64,000 bases of DNA, taken from the NCBI GenBank assembly GCA_002914805.1, contig JXTB01000001.1, forward strand, positions 2,617,720 through 2,681,719, given 5' to 3'. The first letter of the stretch is position 1; each line of letters starts with the position of its first letter. Positions 35,201 through 47,811 of the stretch are shown in pieces. The position numbers and the translations under genes were made by a program. This DNA is from Parasponia andersonii. Lineage: Eukaryota > Streptophyta > Magnoliopsida > Rosales > Cannabaceae. The notes under the pieces were generated by a model that ran no database searches, was not told the origin of the DNA, and saw nothing but the letters and a program-made list of their open reading frames with translations.

Positions 35201-38200
35201 TTCTCTCTCGACATTTCACCTGTGTGTTTACTTAGGTTGAGACTTCATACATAGATGGCATTTACGACAATGAGACATGGATTCCCAAGTAGTTTCGGAC
35301 AGAGGTCAATTGACTGATTCTGTTTCCTTCCCCTTCTGGTAGAAAGTTCAAATTAAGACGAGTTAACAAATTTTGAATGTGTCGGTGCTTGCACATACAA
35401 ATTTCTTACAGACCTCTTTCATACCATGCTGGCAAATGCTCCCAAAGTATCTGGACACAATATTTTGAAATTCTTTTATGATACGGAAGTCTGTTAAAAT
35501 TTGCATTTCTGAAATAGATCTGGTCAATGTTTTCATGGCAGTGGAGTTTTTGTTGAATACTTACACAGTGAACTTTATGTTGGATTAGGTGGCTGTTTTG
35601 TTGAAGGTGAATGGTTGAGGAATGCGTTCCGATGGAAAGAAACCGTTGGGCCCTGGGAAGAGAGACCTGGGCATTTTGGTGATGTTTGGATGTACTGGAC
35701 TGATGATGGACTCGGTTATTTTGAGTTCCTTCAAGTATGTATCTTTAAACTGTGACCTTGAAACATATGAAATTTTGGTAATTTGAGATTTGATATTATA
35801 TGTTTCTCATTTGCATTCTAAAATAATTTGTTTCTGCAGCTTTCTGAAGACCTTGGTGCATTGCCAGTATGGGTATTTAATAATGGTACTTTTTCATTTG
35901 ATTCGTAATTCAACTTTAGCTTTTTAGTTTTCAAAACAATAAATGATTCAATTTTCTGTTTCCTCATCACAGGAATCAGTCACAATGATCAAGTTGACAC
36001 ATCTAGTGTCTTACCATTTGTGCAGGTATGTATCTTTATTCATTTTTCAGATTCAATCATCAGTTTTCTTTAACTCCAATTTTTTGTTAGTACACTTCCT
36101 AATTATGTTTATTCAATTATAATATTTTCTTTTAAAGGATATATATTGGATTTCATAACCATGTTTCTTGGTTATAGGAAGCCCTTGATGGTATTGAGTT
36201 TGCTAGAGGTGACCCTGATTCTACATGGGGTTCTGTTCGTGCTGCCTTGGGACACCCAGAACCCTTTGACTTAAGATATGTTGCTATAGGGAATGAGGAC
36301 TGTTCGAAAAAGAATTATAAAGGTTTGCATATTTCTGCAATTTACGTTATTGTTTTGTCACTTGTTTATTGTTTATGTTGATAGAATGGATTTTCTGTAA
36401 TTAAGATGAGCCAAAGAGCATGGAGTTTCTTTAATGCATAACTTAATGTTTTTTATTTGCTCATTTATTAATTCTGTGGCTAGAGTGGCTTGCTTCTTAT
36501 AGTCATGAATATGAAGAGTCTGGACTGTTTTTTCCTTTACAATTTAATATGAATATTGTAAATTTATTAGGAGAAATTGTTAATCTATAGTACAGGATTC
36601 TACTTGTATGTAATTTTAACTAACCATTCTGAATATTTCATTTCAATCAGAGTTTCTTACTATTTTATGATTTTATTTGCACCATGGTGGATTTGAGTGA
36701 TAATAGAGCCAGTGTGCACGCTCACTTAAGTAGTGTGCATACATAGGACTCCATAAACATTTGCAATCCGGATTCTTAGTCAGTCAAACGACACTTTTTT
36801 GTTATGTAAGAGAAAAATTATTCATATTGACTTGAAAACTTGCCATTTTCTTTTTCTAAATTTTATTTGCTTTCCAAAATTGTTTCCTTAAAGACGGATT
36901 TAGGATAATTTCTGTTGCTATTTGCAAGAAAACAATCTAGCATGGCTTATGCTTTTCAATCGTATACGAAACAGTTGTGGCTAAAGCTGTTATGATCTCT
37001 TCAAAGTTATATATTCAAGATTATGATTATCTAATTATAATTCATTTTCTAGATAATTACTTTGACATGAGAATTTATTTTTCCTTAACTTCTTATTTGA
37101 CCAGGAAATTACCGCAAGTTCTACAACGCCATCAAAAGTGCCTATCCAGATATCAAAATAATTACAAACTGTGATGGTTCTTCTCAAAAGTTGGATCACC
37201 CAGCTGATTTGTATGATTATCATGTAAATATTTTAGAATCAGCCCTTGTTTCAAATTATAGTATTAATTTCTCTGCCTCGTGTATCGTAGAATGACATGA
37301 TTTTTTTATATTCGTTACATTGAGTAACACGGTTGTTCTAATCTCTGATTTATTTTTTAGGTTTATACAAGTTCCAGTGACATTTTCTCTAGAGCCCGTC
37401 ATTTTGATTCTGCTTCACGTAATGGACCTAAGGTGCGTTGAAATTGGAGGTGCCCATTTGTTTGTTAGATTAATTTTCCCCTTAATTAACTAATTTGTTT
37501 CATGGGATCTTTGTTCCCTCCAGGCTTTTGTAAGTGAATATGCTGTCACTGGAAATGATGCTGGCAAAGGAAGCTTTCTTGCAGCACTTGGTGAGGCTGG
37601 ATTTCTTATTGGATTAGAGAAGAACAGGTGTGTTATAGCTTTCAAGAATTTGTTTCTGTGTTCCGGTATGTTCATTGAATTGGATACAAGTTTTAGGCTT
37701 TTTCTTTTTCTCCCAAATGTACTTTTTTGTGCGAAAAACATGCATATACTAAGATCTGTGATATGTGACAAGGCTGTCCTGTGGATATGCCTGATTCAAA
37801 ACGAACCATTTTTTTACAGTTCCTTTTCCCTCTTAAAAAATGTTGTAAATCTTTCATACATAATACGTGAGGAGCATAGTTTTGCTTCTGCTAACAATGG
37901 TAAGGAGACAGTCCAATCCCCATTTATATATAAGAATACTTCCATACTAGAAAGCTTTTTCATTAGTAGCAATCGTGAAGTATCAAGGGTATTCCGATTC
38001 AGGAGCTTGACAACACCCCACAACTTATCCTAGTTGACGAAAGTAGCACTGCATACCTCAGTTCTTGTCCACTTTGTGTAGCAGATTGTTCTAATGTTTG
38101 TTGAACATTTTCCTTACATCTCATCTTAGAAAAGTGTTTGTCGCTAATGAGAAACACAGCACTCTACTGATGACGTCTGTATATTTTTTTAACATTTCAA

Positions 38201-40306
38201 TGCAGTGATGTTATTGACATGGTGAGCTATGCACCACTCTTCGTGAATACCAATGACAGGCGGTAATTCTCTGATTTTAATGTTTTACCCCAAAACTGTT
38301 TTTCTATATCGAGAAGATTTTGGAAGAGCACAAGTAGTATGTTTCTGTTCAAATGTTCTCATGAAATTGGAAAACTTCCTTTGATTAAGATGGAACCCCG
38401 ATGCAATCGTCTTCAACTCCTCAAATGCGTATGGAACTCCTAGCTATTGGGTTCAACAATTTTTCACAGAATCAAGTGGAGCTACCCGTCATAAAACAAC
38501 ACTACAAACGAATTCCTCCAGTTCAATTATCGCATCGGCTATCTCTTGGAAAAGTTCAGACGATGACGAAACTTATCTCAGAATAAAGGTATTAACTGAT
38601 GCTAGTATCTTATTTGGAAGTTTTTATGCTTGCGGATGTTCCATGACTTTCTTTAAGCATCAAGTGTAAGTTTTTCATTTATTTATTTTTTCACCTAGTC
38701 CATATCTGGTAATTCTTGATAAGTGCTTTACATATACTCATTTCTCGTTGATGTGTACTCTCTGTTTTCTTGTTTCTGTTCACTTTATACTTTATAGATG
38801 TTAATCCAGAGTTTGAAACTTTAGTTATTTTATTCTGTATCTTCTATTTATTTTTCATAAGTCCACAGAGACTAGCTCAATAGATAGGGATTATGCATTA
38901 AGTTGGGAATTCTACTTTTAGAATATGTGAATTATTTTTATTTCTTTATAATAAGTAGAAGTCATTAGTTAAATTTTATTTTATTTAAAAAAATACAGCA
39001 TTTTATCCTAAATATTTTAATAATATTTAATGTGTCTAATAAGTTGTTATTATTTATTTAGTAAATAAAAATTCACCACAAATAAATTTAATAACATTGA
39101 CCAATTCAATGGTGATAATTTATATATCATATCACCTGTTACAAAAGAATGATAATAGATAAAATTCCTAACATTATTCATATGAAATTAAAAATAAAAT
39201 TTAACATATTTTAAAAATAGTGAGAAATTTTGTGAAATCAAATAGTTCAGACTTAGGATTTTCCATATTCAAATTGACAATCCATAAGTGGCCACATTGG
39301 ATTTTTTTGGTTACCAGGTGTGAACAAAATACCTGTCAACTGAAAAGAAAGAAATTAAAAAATAATAATAATCTCGACCCAATTGACCAGCTCAAGTTCA
39401 GAATGGTTGTGGATGCCAAACAATGCCAAAAATTTATTACGTGTATTTGTATGGTGTGTTTCCTGTTTCATCTCACGTCTGATTTTTAAATTGGCTTTTT
39501 TTGGCATTCAATATTGTTCACGTCCTATTATGTTGAAATGTTCTCATTTCTGGTGGTTGTGCAGATTGTAAACTACGGTAGCGACACGGTGAATATCAAG
39601 ATTTCCGTGGATGGATTGGATCCGAACTCCGTAAAACTCTCAGGAGCAACGAAGACTGTGTTGACATCTACTAATCTGATGGATGAGAACTCTTTCAATG
39701 AGCCAAATAAGGTACGTGCATAACCTTCATCTGTTTCACCTCTAGTGCAGTTGAACATCTGGTAATCTGATCCTAGTTTATCACTTCATTCCAGGCTCAC
39801 TTTTATTTACTACCAACTGATAGTTTTTGATGTTTTTCTTGGCTGTTCAATCTAGTCAAGCTGTGCACTTGACTTTTTTTGTTCGTTTTCTTGGTACTTG
39901 TACCGATCAGCTTTAACGGGCACTTTAGTGTCGTGTATGGTTCCCTTTATATTCTCCAAAAGAAAGAAACATACATATTCAAAAAAACAAGCAAAAAAAT
40001 CATGTTTCTTCATTAAAGAGGCGTCGTACATCAAGAAATTTCATGAATATTACTAGTTTTCAAACTTGTGTCATCCTTTACACCAACCATTTAGGAGAGC
40101 ATGATTAAAATTTCAACTCTTTTGTTTTTGTTTTTTATTCCTTTCGATAAATGCAGGTTGTTCCGATCCAAAGTCTGTTGGAAACTACTGGAAATGACAT
40201 AGATGCTACACTGCCTCCACATTCTTTGACTTCATTTGATTTGTTGAAAGAAACAAGCAGCATCACGATCGCCGGAACCGACTCTTTCTCGAGATCATCG
40301 ATGTAA
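32277..40306 (+). CDS. alpha-L-arabinofuranosidase, family GH51 (ASD1-like)
   Basis: Secreted cell-wall enzyme that removes arabinofuranosyl residues from arabinan and arabinoxylan. Exons: 32277-32450, 32971-33025, 33768-33979, 34221-34342, 34442-34595, 35120-35189, 35589-35734, 35840-35885, 35973-36025, 36178-36322, 37105-37223, 37361-37432, 37524-37627, 38206-38262, 38390-38588, 39565-39711, 40157-40306. All introns are GT-AG and phases agree, giving 2025 nt and 674 residues, close to known plant members (about 650-680). Residues 1-31 form a signal peptide (hydrophobic VLLLYLFVSLVYQCF, cut likely after CFA). Residues about 75-230 fit the family's carbohydrate-binding-like domain, followed by the GH51 barrel. 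The general acid/base is Glu384 in VAIGNEDC and the nucleophile Glu461 in FVSEYAV. The C-terminal beta domain ends in a serine-rich tail. The start has A at -3 and G at +4. No frame breaks were seen. The gene symbol is left open because several paralogues exist in plants. Confidence 0.95.
33044..33044. other. ambiguous base (N)
   Basis: A single N directly before an A-run in intron 2 of the arabinofuranosidase gene. It does not affect the coding sequence. Confidence 0.95.
38589..39564. other. long intron 16 of the arabinofuranosidase gene
   Basis: 976 bp, more AT-rich than its neighbours in the middle (38880-39230). An insertion of a small non-autonomous element is possible, but no terminal repeats or target duplication were found. 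Confidence 0.4.
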
Positions 40307-40363
40307 ACAATTCGTAGATTCATATCAAATGTAACAAGGATAATAATAATAATAATGCTATGT

Positions 40364-40369
40364 AATAAA
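40364..40369 (+). terminator. poly(A) signal of the arabinofuranosidase gene
   Basis: AATAAA 58 bp after the stop codon, preceded by an (AAT)n run. Cleavage would be expected 10-30 bases further on. Confidence 0.6.
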
Positions 40370-40399
40370 CCTCAGTAATTAAAATGGTTGGTATGTTTA

Positions 40400-42338
40400 T
40401 TCCTACCTTAATTTGCTATTTATGGAAACATGTATAGTAACACCTCATATTTGACATTGTTGATTTTCAGTTTCAACACAGATGCATCTTTTTTTTTTTT
40501 TTAAGGGAAAATTGCATATATCATCCTTGTGTTTACACTTACATGGATGATCATATATTTTTAACACTTACAACTAGTGCTTTTATAATAAGATTTTTAA
40601 CAATTACAACTAGTCCTTTTATAATTCGATTTATTATTTTAATATTGGAATTAAAAAAATTGCTATTTCCGCAAAATCCACGTTGAGGTGGTCAATTTGG
40701 CGTTTATGGCATATGGTTATCAAAAAAAAAATTACTGGAACATACATGGTAACAATTTATATAGAATTGACATGGGAAATTCTACTATAAAATCCCAATA
40801 TTCGGTACTAGCATAACAATCCCATCGGACGGCCTGTAACTAACCTAACGTTTAATAGGCCCTACAAAGTACAATGAATAAGTAGGCTAGAATGCATTGG
40901 ATTGTACCCATATTCTTCTTCCTCGTCTGCTAAAGTTGTGTTGTTCTTTATACTTATCAACTAACCCCAGCTAATCTAATTTTCTCTCATATCGTATCAG
41001 TTAATCCAATTTTCAACCTTGTTGAAGCCATTGGAATCGTGTGATCGAAATCTCAAGGCCCAGTTTGTCCTTATCCTTCTCCAGTTATTGCATAAACATC
41101 CTCGCATGAAAATTTTCTCATATATATCTGGAAGAAAAATTTTCCTTATTTCAAAACTCAAAACAATAATCTTAGACATAGATATGTTAATTATTGGTGT
41201 ATATTTCTGCTGAATTAATTTCATAAATTTCTACACCAATTTGGACAAGTATTCAAAAGGAAAAAAAATGTCCAAAAATTTCAAAGCACCTAACAATCCA
41301 ATGCTTTATCTTCTTCACCACAAGCATTAATTTTTGAAAGTAGCACCATCACCACCACCAATCCAGTAGTAAACTCATCAATTTCAAAACACCATCACCC
41401 AGTATTGAATTTTACTCATTCACTTTCCTAAATTCTTAAATTTATTACCATAAATAAGTCTCAAATTACCAAAAATAGTTTTCATTCTGAAGATGGACCT
41501 TTTTCTAATTTGGGGGTCTAAGGAGTAAGAAGTGAGGAAAGAGATAAATAAATGTCATGTTCTTAATTTGGATAGATTTAGAACACCCTGAAGAAGACAA
41601 AGAACAAGATATAGGAATAAAGGGTGTTAGATTTAAACGGAGGAAGAACTTTAGATTTGCCCATATCCTTGCCTTTTTAGATCTAGATACCCATTTCGAT
41701 CAGACTAAGTGCAATGCTCATATTTATTTGATTTGGTTAACCGGATTTTCACCGAAGTCACGTTTCTGCATTCAAGAAGAAAGTTTGGTGTTTTTTTTTT
41801 TTAATGAAAAATCAAAATTAAACTACTAATTGTATATGGTTTGATAAATATTGTGCCGTGTGCTCCTCATGTCATCTAAGCTATTGACCTAGATCCAACA
41901 GCTATTAAAAAAGTTGATGTGATAAGATCAAAAAGAGGGGTTGTATAGTAGAAATCTCCGAATCGACATTATGCTGGGCACGATCAGTACTTTTGTTCCA
42001 ACAAATCACTTTAAAATGACTATTTAATTGAGAAACACAAATGCATCATCTTTAGAGCCAAAAATGAAGGCATTGGTGTCGGGATAATCCCATAAATATG
42101 CTCGAGTCTCACTTTCTAGATGGATAATCTTCTATTTTTAACAATTATACGTAATACTTTCTACGTTGATTTTTACTTTATTTATTTTACTATTAGTATG
42201 TATAATTACTATTAGAAAATGGACCACTAATTTGAAATAGTAGTTTTGGCTTAAGTAGGTTTCTGGGCTCATGTGTGTAGTAAAGACCAAATGAAAGTTA
42301 TAATTCTATTTTTATTAGCCAATTTAAAGCATGAATTA
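40400..42338. other. intergenic DNA, no supported gene
   Basis: AT-rich with one short open stretch at 41557-41829 that shows no family features and ends in a T-run translation. The word GAGGTGGTCAATTTGGCGTT near 40684 recurs in similar form near 43975, so part of this DNA is a dispersed repeat. Confidence 0.4.
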
Positions 42339-43096
42339 GGGCCAGTTTGGTAGAATTGTAGATTTTAATGAAAATATTTTTAGTTGTGCGGAAGGAAAAA
42401 TCCGTTGTAGCATAAAGTACAGAGTGTTTGGTAAACTATAATTTTAAAGTACTGCGACTTTAAAAAGTTGTATTAAAGTGTTTAATAAACTATATGACTG
42501 AATTGCTGTGCAAATATAAAATGACTAAAATAAACATCATTATATAATTATGCATATTTATAGAAAAAACTTATTAAGATTTTTTACAATTATGCATATT
42601 TGTACATACTAAAGATATTAATATTTTTTTTAAAAAAATTGATATGAAAATAAAACCAATAAAATTAATTACTCAATTAAATTTATTTTATTTTATTTTT
42701 ATTTACTTTATTTTCATCTGAATTTAAAATTTCAATAGAGAATCAATTTGATTGCTTCAAAATAATTAATGTGAAGAATATTTTAGTCAATTATGATTTA
42801 AATATATTAATATATTTTTTAAAAAATTGATATAAAAATAAATTCAATTAAATGCATAGCATTTTTATTTTTAAGTTAGGGTATTTTAGTCATTATGATT
42901 TATTAATTAAAAGATAATGTAGATTTCTACATAATCTAAAAGCTAAAGTTGCCATAGGCTAGCTTTCTCTTTTGGTTATAGCTTTGTCAGAAATTATTGA
43001 ATAATCTCATTTTCGGATTTTTACCAAATACCTTTTGACTCATAAATTGTTCGAAAAGTACTTTTAGCTTATTAAGAAGGTAAATCAAACTGGCCC
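42339..43096. mobile_element. 758-bp non-autonomous DNA transposon (Harbinger- or hAT-like)
   Basis: It begins GGGCCAGTTTGGTAG and ends ATCAAACTGGCCC, giving terminal inverted repeats of about 11 bp with partial extension. It is flanked by TTA on the left and TTG on the right, a near match to the 3-bp duplication of PIF/Harbinger elements. The interior is AT-rich and non-coding. Confidence 0.6.
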
Positions 43097-44614
43097 TTGG
43101 AATGTGACCGCTTTGTGTAAGTGCAAGATCTTGACATCTTGTTCTATTATACGAGTAGATTAAATTGATATATCATGTGTCCAAATTGGAGTTTGGGTGA
43201 ATAAGAAATTGATACTCAAAATATGTTTGTTGGTATTAGAAAATAGAAGAAGAAAATTGGAAAAACTTGTCCCATATTGGTTAGGAAGCTTTTAAACTTG
43301 GACTCTTATTAAGTCAACTTTTTGCGAAACTACCAGTTTTTAATGAATAAAAACGTTTAGTTTTGGTTAGCAAAGGATGGAGTATTGACTGACGAGCAAC
43401 AGTCATGTTGGTTTTTATAACCTCTTTTTTTGCCTACTATATAAGCAGATCATCTCTACCTCTTTTTCACACACCAAAGCTCTCACTTCTCTTATTCTCT
43501 CTTTAGTAGCTTACTTTTTTTTGAGTATTTTAGTAATTAGTTTTTAGTTCTAGTCTTTTTTGATATTCTTGTTCTAAAAATTCTTGAGTGAAAGGAATTC
43601 TAAAAGTTTCTAGTTTATAAAGTGGATGTATTGGTGCTTCACTTGCTACTTTTCGTCGCTTTATATTAAGAAACTGACATTTGCAAAATCATCAAGTATT
43701 CTACTGGAGAAAACTAATCAGTTTTAAGGACTTTGTATGGTACACAAATTTCGGCCATTAGCAATATTTTATTTTATAAAAATACTTGATTTAAAATGCT
43801 ATTGAAATTCTGCTCATTAAGTTCTGAGAGTATAACAATCTTTGACAACTTTAATTTTATTTTAAAATTTATTGTAAATATTTGTTATAATTATTTTGTA
43901 ACGTTATATATATTACGTATACTTATTTGTTATTAATTTTCTTACAATTATTATGTCTGCAACATACACCTTGAGGCGGTCAATTTGACGTTTATGACTT
44001 TGTTTATTGAGAATGCTAGTTCCTTTAATTTCATATTACGGTTTTTCTTTGACCTGTGTCCCCACCCGATTGCTATGTACGAGTCTGTTAATACACTTTA
44101 GTGAGTCATTCACAGAAAACTATTTTTCTGTAATCTAATTTCATAAAAAAAGAAAACCGGAAAAAAATGAAAATCATCAAAAAAAGACGATAAAATGTTC
44201 TAGTATTACATTTACGGGCAAAATTTTTTATTCAAATTTCTAAGAAAAAGTATTTCATCTCTTTTTTTTTTATTTTTTTTTTGCATCTATTTAAATTGCA
44301 TTAGTGCAAAGAATATAGTAGTTGGTTTTCTCGTGTCGTACGCAATTGATTTGTTTGTATTATTGCTGTGACAATGTCGTAGTGGTTGGGAATAGTGTTT
44401 TCGATGCAGCTTATTTTAATCGAAATAGCAACAAACTAGGTACACATACAAATTATCATCAGAATACGAAATAACATTCTTTTTTTTTTTGCAGGTTAAT
44501 TGGCGCTAGTGGTACTTGAACTTTTCCAAATATTATGACACTTCGGTCCTGAAAAACATAAATGACTCAATTTGTTCTTGAATTTATTTTTTAATCGACA
44601 AATGCTTAAATGCT
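43097..44614. other. intergenic DNA, no supported gene
   Basis: AT-rich. About 43955-44000 resembles 40670-40720. About 44490-44610 (GGTTAATTGGCGCTAGTGGT and on) has the look of a dispersed repeat. The Tat element is inserted at its right end. Confidence 0.4.
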
Positions 44615-44619
44615 AGTAG
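44615..44619. repeat. left target-site duplication of Tat-type element
   Basis: AGTAG, repeated at 57383-57387. Confidence 0.95.
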
Positions 44620-45461
44620 TGTGGGACCCGTTCCTAAATCATACATCACGTGGATGATTAAGTGGCATAACAGGTCACAAACAGGGTACACCGTCCGACA
44701 TGTGTCGAGAGTGACTAGCTAAAGGCTACGCGAGTCGCACGTGGTACCACATTGGCCATTGGGCTGTCCGAGGTTAGGGCTGAGCCTATCCCAGACCTTG
44801 GATGGACTCGAACCACTCCGATTCTTACCTCGACAGCTGGGGGTCGGAAGCCCCAAGGGTTTTCCACCAGAGTACAATGGAAAGCAACTCACAGCTCCAG
44901 ACCCAGACAGAGTATTTAATGCAATCTTGAGTAGGTGTGCGCAGGGGGATAAGCCGTCCTGACAGAACGGCGATTTGTCCAAATCTCGCCCCTGACAGAC
45001 TCGAGCCATAGGAGACGGCGGAAACTAGGCTACAGCAGTGCAGGGGGGATCACGGTATTCTCGGCCCGTGACCTCTAAAATAAGTCTTGACGAAAAAGGT
45101 ACTCGGTCTTGAGATTGAGAACCAAGAAGTTCACAATTTTAGGACTATATATATATATAAGCCATGCGTCCCCAAAGGAGAGGCATGTACGCATATGAAA
45201 AAGAAGTATTTTTTAAAAAAAAGGGTTTATAGGCAAGAGAAAAAACATACTCATACAGAGAAAAACTGAATCTTTACTACTCAATCTCAGGGGTAAATAT
45301 CTAACTTAAGCATCGGAGAGTCTTTGCAGGTGGCCACCCCCGCCTCTTCGACCCTCTCGAAGCCAGGAGCATTTTGAGATAGCAAGGATACGAAGACAGT
45401 TGGAAGGTGTAATATCAGCAGTTCAGTGACACATGGATAGCTGGTGGAAACTGCTCCAACA
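44620..45461 (+). repeat. left LTR of Tat-type element
   Basis: 842 bp, TGTGGGACCC to CTCCAACA. A (TA)n-type TATA box at about 45145-45160 and a downstream A-rich stretch (45200-45265) fit a U3-R-U5 layout. Confidence 0.95.
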
Positions 45462-45464
45462 GTT

Positions 45465-45482
45465 TTGCGCCGTCTGTGAGAA
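45465..45482 (+). other. primer binding site of Tat-type element
   Basis: TTGCGCCGTCTGTGAGAA starts three bases after the LTR. Tat-lineage elements often have TGGCGCCGTCTGTGGGAA here. The tRNA used cannot be named with confidence. Confidence 0.65.
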
Positions 45483-45567
45483 TCGATTTTTTCTTTGAGT
45501 GCGAAAGGAAGAGTCGGAGTCTAATGATCGCACTCTCCCTGAACAAGAAGCTATATAGCATTGGAAG

Positions 45568-46789
45568 ATGGCACCTTCAAGAATGACAACCAGAGGCACA
45601 CGTCCCGACGCTGGTGGGAATCCACCCGACACTGAAGGAAGCTCCCGGGGAGCGCAACTTGGACTGGAGCAAAAGCTGGACCAGATGCTCGCCGTACTGG
45701 CAGAAGTAACTCAGAAAGTAGAGATCACCCACGAGGCTGTCATGGGTTTAAAAGATGAAGTTGTAGAGGTGCGCAGGGATAACGCCCACCTCGAAGGACT
45801 GCTGACAAGCGAAGCCAGGAGCGAGTGAAGGGAAGATTTCGACGCAGAAGTCCAACAAGAGACCGAGGGTCAACTGCCGAGGGAAATGTTCGTCCCATCC
45901 CGATCGCGGATGCCAGGAGAGCAACAAAGTCAAACAAGGCCGTTTTGAGCTGGAGCGGTAGTAGCCAGAAGACACCAAGAAAGCCTGGAAGGTGTGCTTC
46001 CAAACTGGAAGCAAGAAATGATAGCAGAGCTAAGTAAGAGGCTTGGGGCCCATCATAGCCAGACCCCTGATGACCTGGCTGAGCAAACTGTGTGAGGGAT
46101 CGGCTGAACGGCCTTCGCCGATTGGATCCAGATGGAACCCAAGCCGAGAGACTTCACTACTCCAACCTTCAGGCCGTTCGAGGGAAAAATCGACCCTCTC
46201 GATCACATATATCATTTTCAGCAGAAGATGGCCTTGGAAACTAGGGATGAAGCTGTAACCTATAAGGTCTTCTCCATAACCCTGGCAGGACCGGCCCTAT
46301 TATGGTTCAGACAGCTCCCAGAGAAATCCATAAACAGGTTCGAAGATTTCTGCAAACTTTTCTTGAAGCAGTACGCGGGTGCCCGGAGGCAACAAAAAAC
46401 TATGCGAGACCTCGACCAGCTGGAACAAACCGTAAACGAGTCTCTAAAAGAATACTTGACGCGTTTCCTGGAGGTGATGTCCCTAGTGCACAACGCTAAC
46501 TCAGTCCAAGCCGCGAGCTTGTTCGTTAAGGGCCTGCAGCCAGGATTGATGCTATCGGACCACCTGCTATTGAACCTTCCGTATGATATGGCAGACGTCC
46601 AGGCCAAATCGGAAGGGGTATTCAGGGTGTTGGAAAGCCGCTAGAAAACACCCAAGGCATCTGCCGCGATAACAACAGCGCCAGCATAAGCCCTAGCCCT
46701 GCAAGGGTTAAAGAGGCCCGCGCCAGACCAAGGGCTGATTCTGAAATAGGAAGCCCCCACCCAGGGCGGTCAAGAAGGCGACAAGAGGA
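45568..46789 (+). pseudogene. Tat-type gag, broken by nonsense codons
   Basis: The start ATG at 45568 gives MAPSRMTTRGTRPDAGG and then a coiled-coil segment (LEQKLDQMLAVLAEVTQKVE). After four in-frame TGA codons (first at 45826) the conserved gag core follows at 46132-46644: TPTFRPFEGKIDPLDHIYHF, GPALLWFRQLPEKSI, FLKQYAGARRQQKTMRDLDQ and ESLKEYLTRFLEV. Further stops at 46642 and just after separate it from the zinc-knuckle-position part. The frame is the same as that of pol, so gag and pol were one polyprotein. Confidence 0.9.
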
Positions 46790-46794
46790 GGAAG

Positions 46795-47472
46795 GTGTCC
46801 CGTGACCCACTACCGAAGTACGAGCTCAACAAGCCGATCGATGTGATCTACCTCCAAAACAAGGACAGAGGCATTTTCAAAGACTCGCCCAAATCCGGCG
46901 TTCCTGAGCACATGAAAAACAAGAATATATACTGCCAATTTCTCAAAGATCACGGACATGGCACCATCAACTGCCGCAACCTTTACGTGCAGGTCATGAT
47001 GGCGATTTATGCCAGTAAATTGAAGCAGTACGTAAAGATTGGCAGAATCCAGCCATGGGAAGACGCCACTAGGCCCGAAAAAGGCAAGCAGACCCAGGCC
47101 TCCGGGTCAGGAGATCAGGCCCTGAGGATAGTGCCGACCATCATGGGCAGACCCACCCAGGGCCAGGAAGAGAAGGAAAAGTGCCTAAGAAAAACCGAGG
47201 AGAGGGTAAAGTGCCTGAGGGGGATGGGACATTCCGTTAACCTTTTGAGGGTGGGTGAAAGTTGCAACTCCACTGCCCCTATCACCTTCACCCAGCAAGA
47301 TTTGACCACAGTGCACCCGCCACACAACGACCCCCTAGTGATTAAGTTACAGATCGACTCTGCGTTGGTCGGAAGGGTCCTGATCGATGGTGGAAGCAGT
47401 GTCGATATCTTGTTCCTCAGCACGTTCGAGAACATGGGCCTGAATTGGAACGCGCTCAGACCGACCTGTTAG
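46795..47472 (+). pseudogene. Tat-type gag C-terminus and protease N-terminal part
   Basis: CQFLKDHGHGTINCRNL (about 46931) is a zinc-knuckle-like C...H...C segment. The protease active site is DGGSSVDILF (about 47386-47415), the DGGSS variant usual in Tat elements. Broken by a TAG at 47470. Confidence 0.85.
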
Positions 47473-47811
47473 CAACAGTTCGCTTTCGACAGTACCAAGG
47501 TCAGCCCCTTGGGCGTTGTGACCTTGAAGGTCTGCATGGCAGAGAGATGCTTGGACGTGGATTTCGTCATTATCGACTGCCCGTCTTCCTTCAACGTCAT
47601 CATGGGGAGAGGATGGATCCACGCCATGCATGGAGTCGCCTCTACCCTCTACCAGGTCTTAAGATGTCAATCAAAGGATAGTACCTATACGATAGACATC
47701 AAAGGAGACCTGGCCTCTACGAGGAAATGTTTTTCAGTAGCCTTGAAGGGACCCGATACGAGTATGAATGCCCCGAAAGGGGACGAATAGCAATCAAAGG
47801 ACCGCCTATCA
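47473..47811 (+). pseudogene. Tat-type protease C-terminal part
   Basis: Continues in frame with CLDVDFVIIDCPSSFNVIMG and RGWIHAMHGVASTLYQ, the flap and second half of the retroviral-type aspartic protease. An in-frame TAG near 47788 precedes the RT linker. Confidence 0.85.

Noticed and set aside
41557..41829. 90-codon frame downstream of the host gene
   Set aside because: No recognisable domain, ends in a T-run, and no splice or promoter context was seen.
45740..46014. Minus-strand open frames overlapping Tat gag
   Set aside because: They lie opposite a clear gag coding region with family motifs; shadows of its composition.
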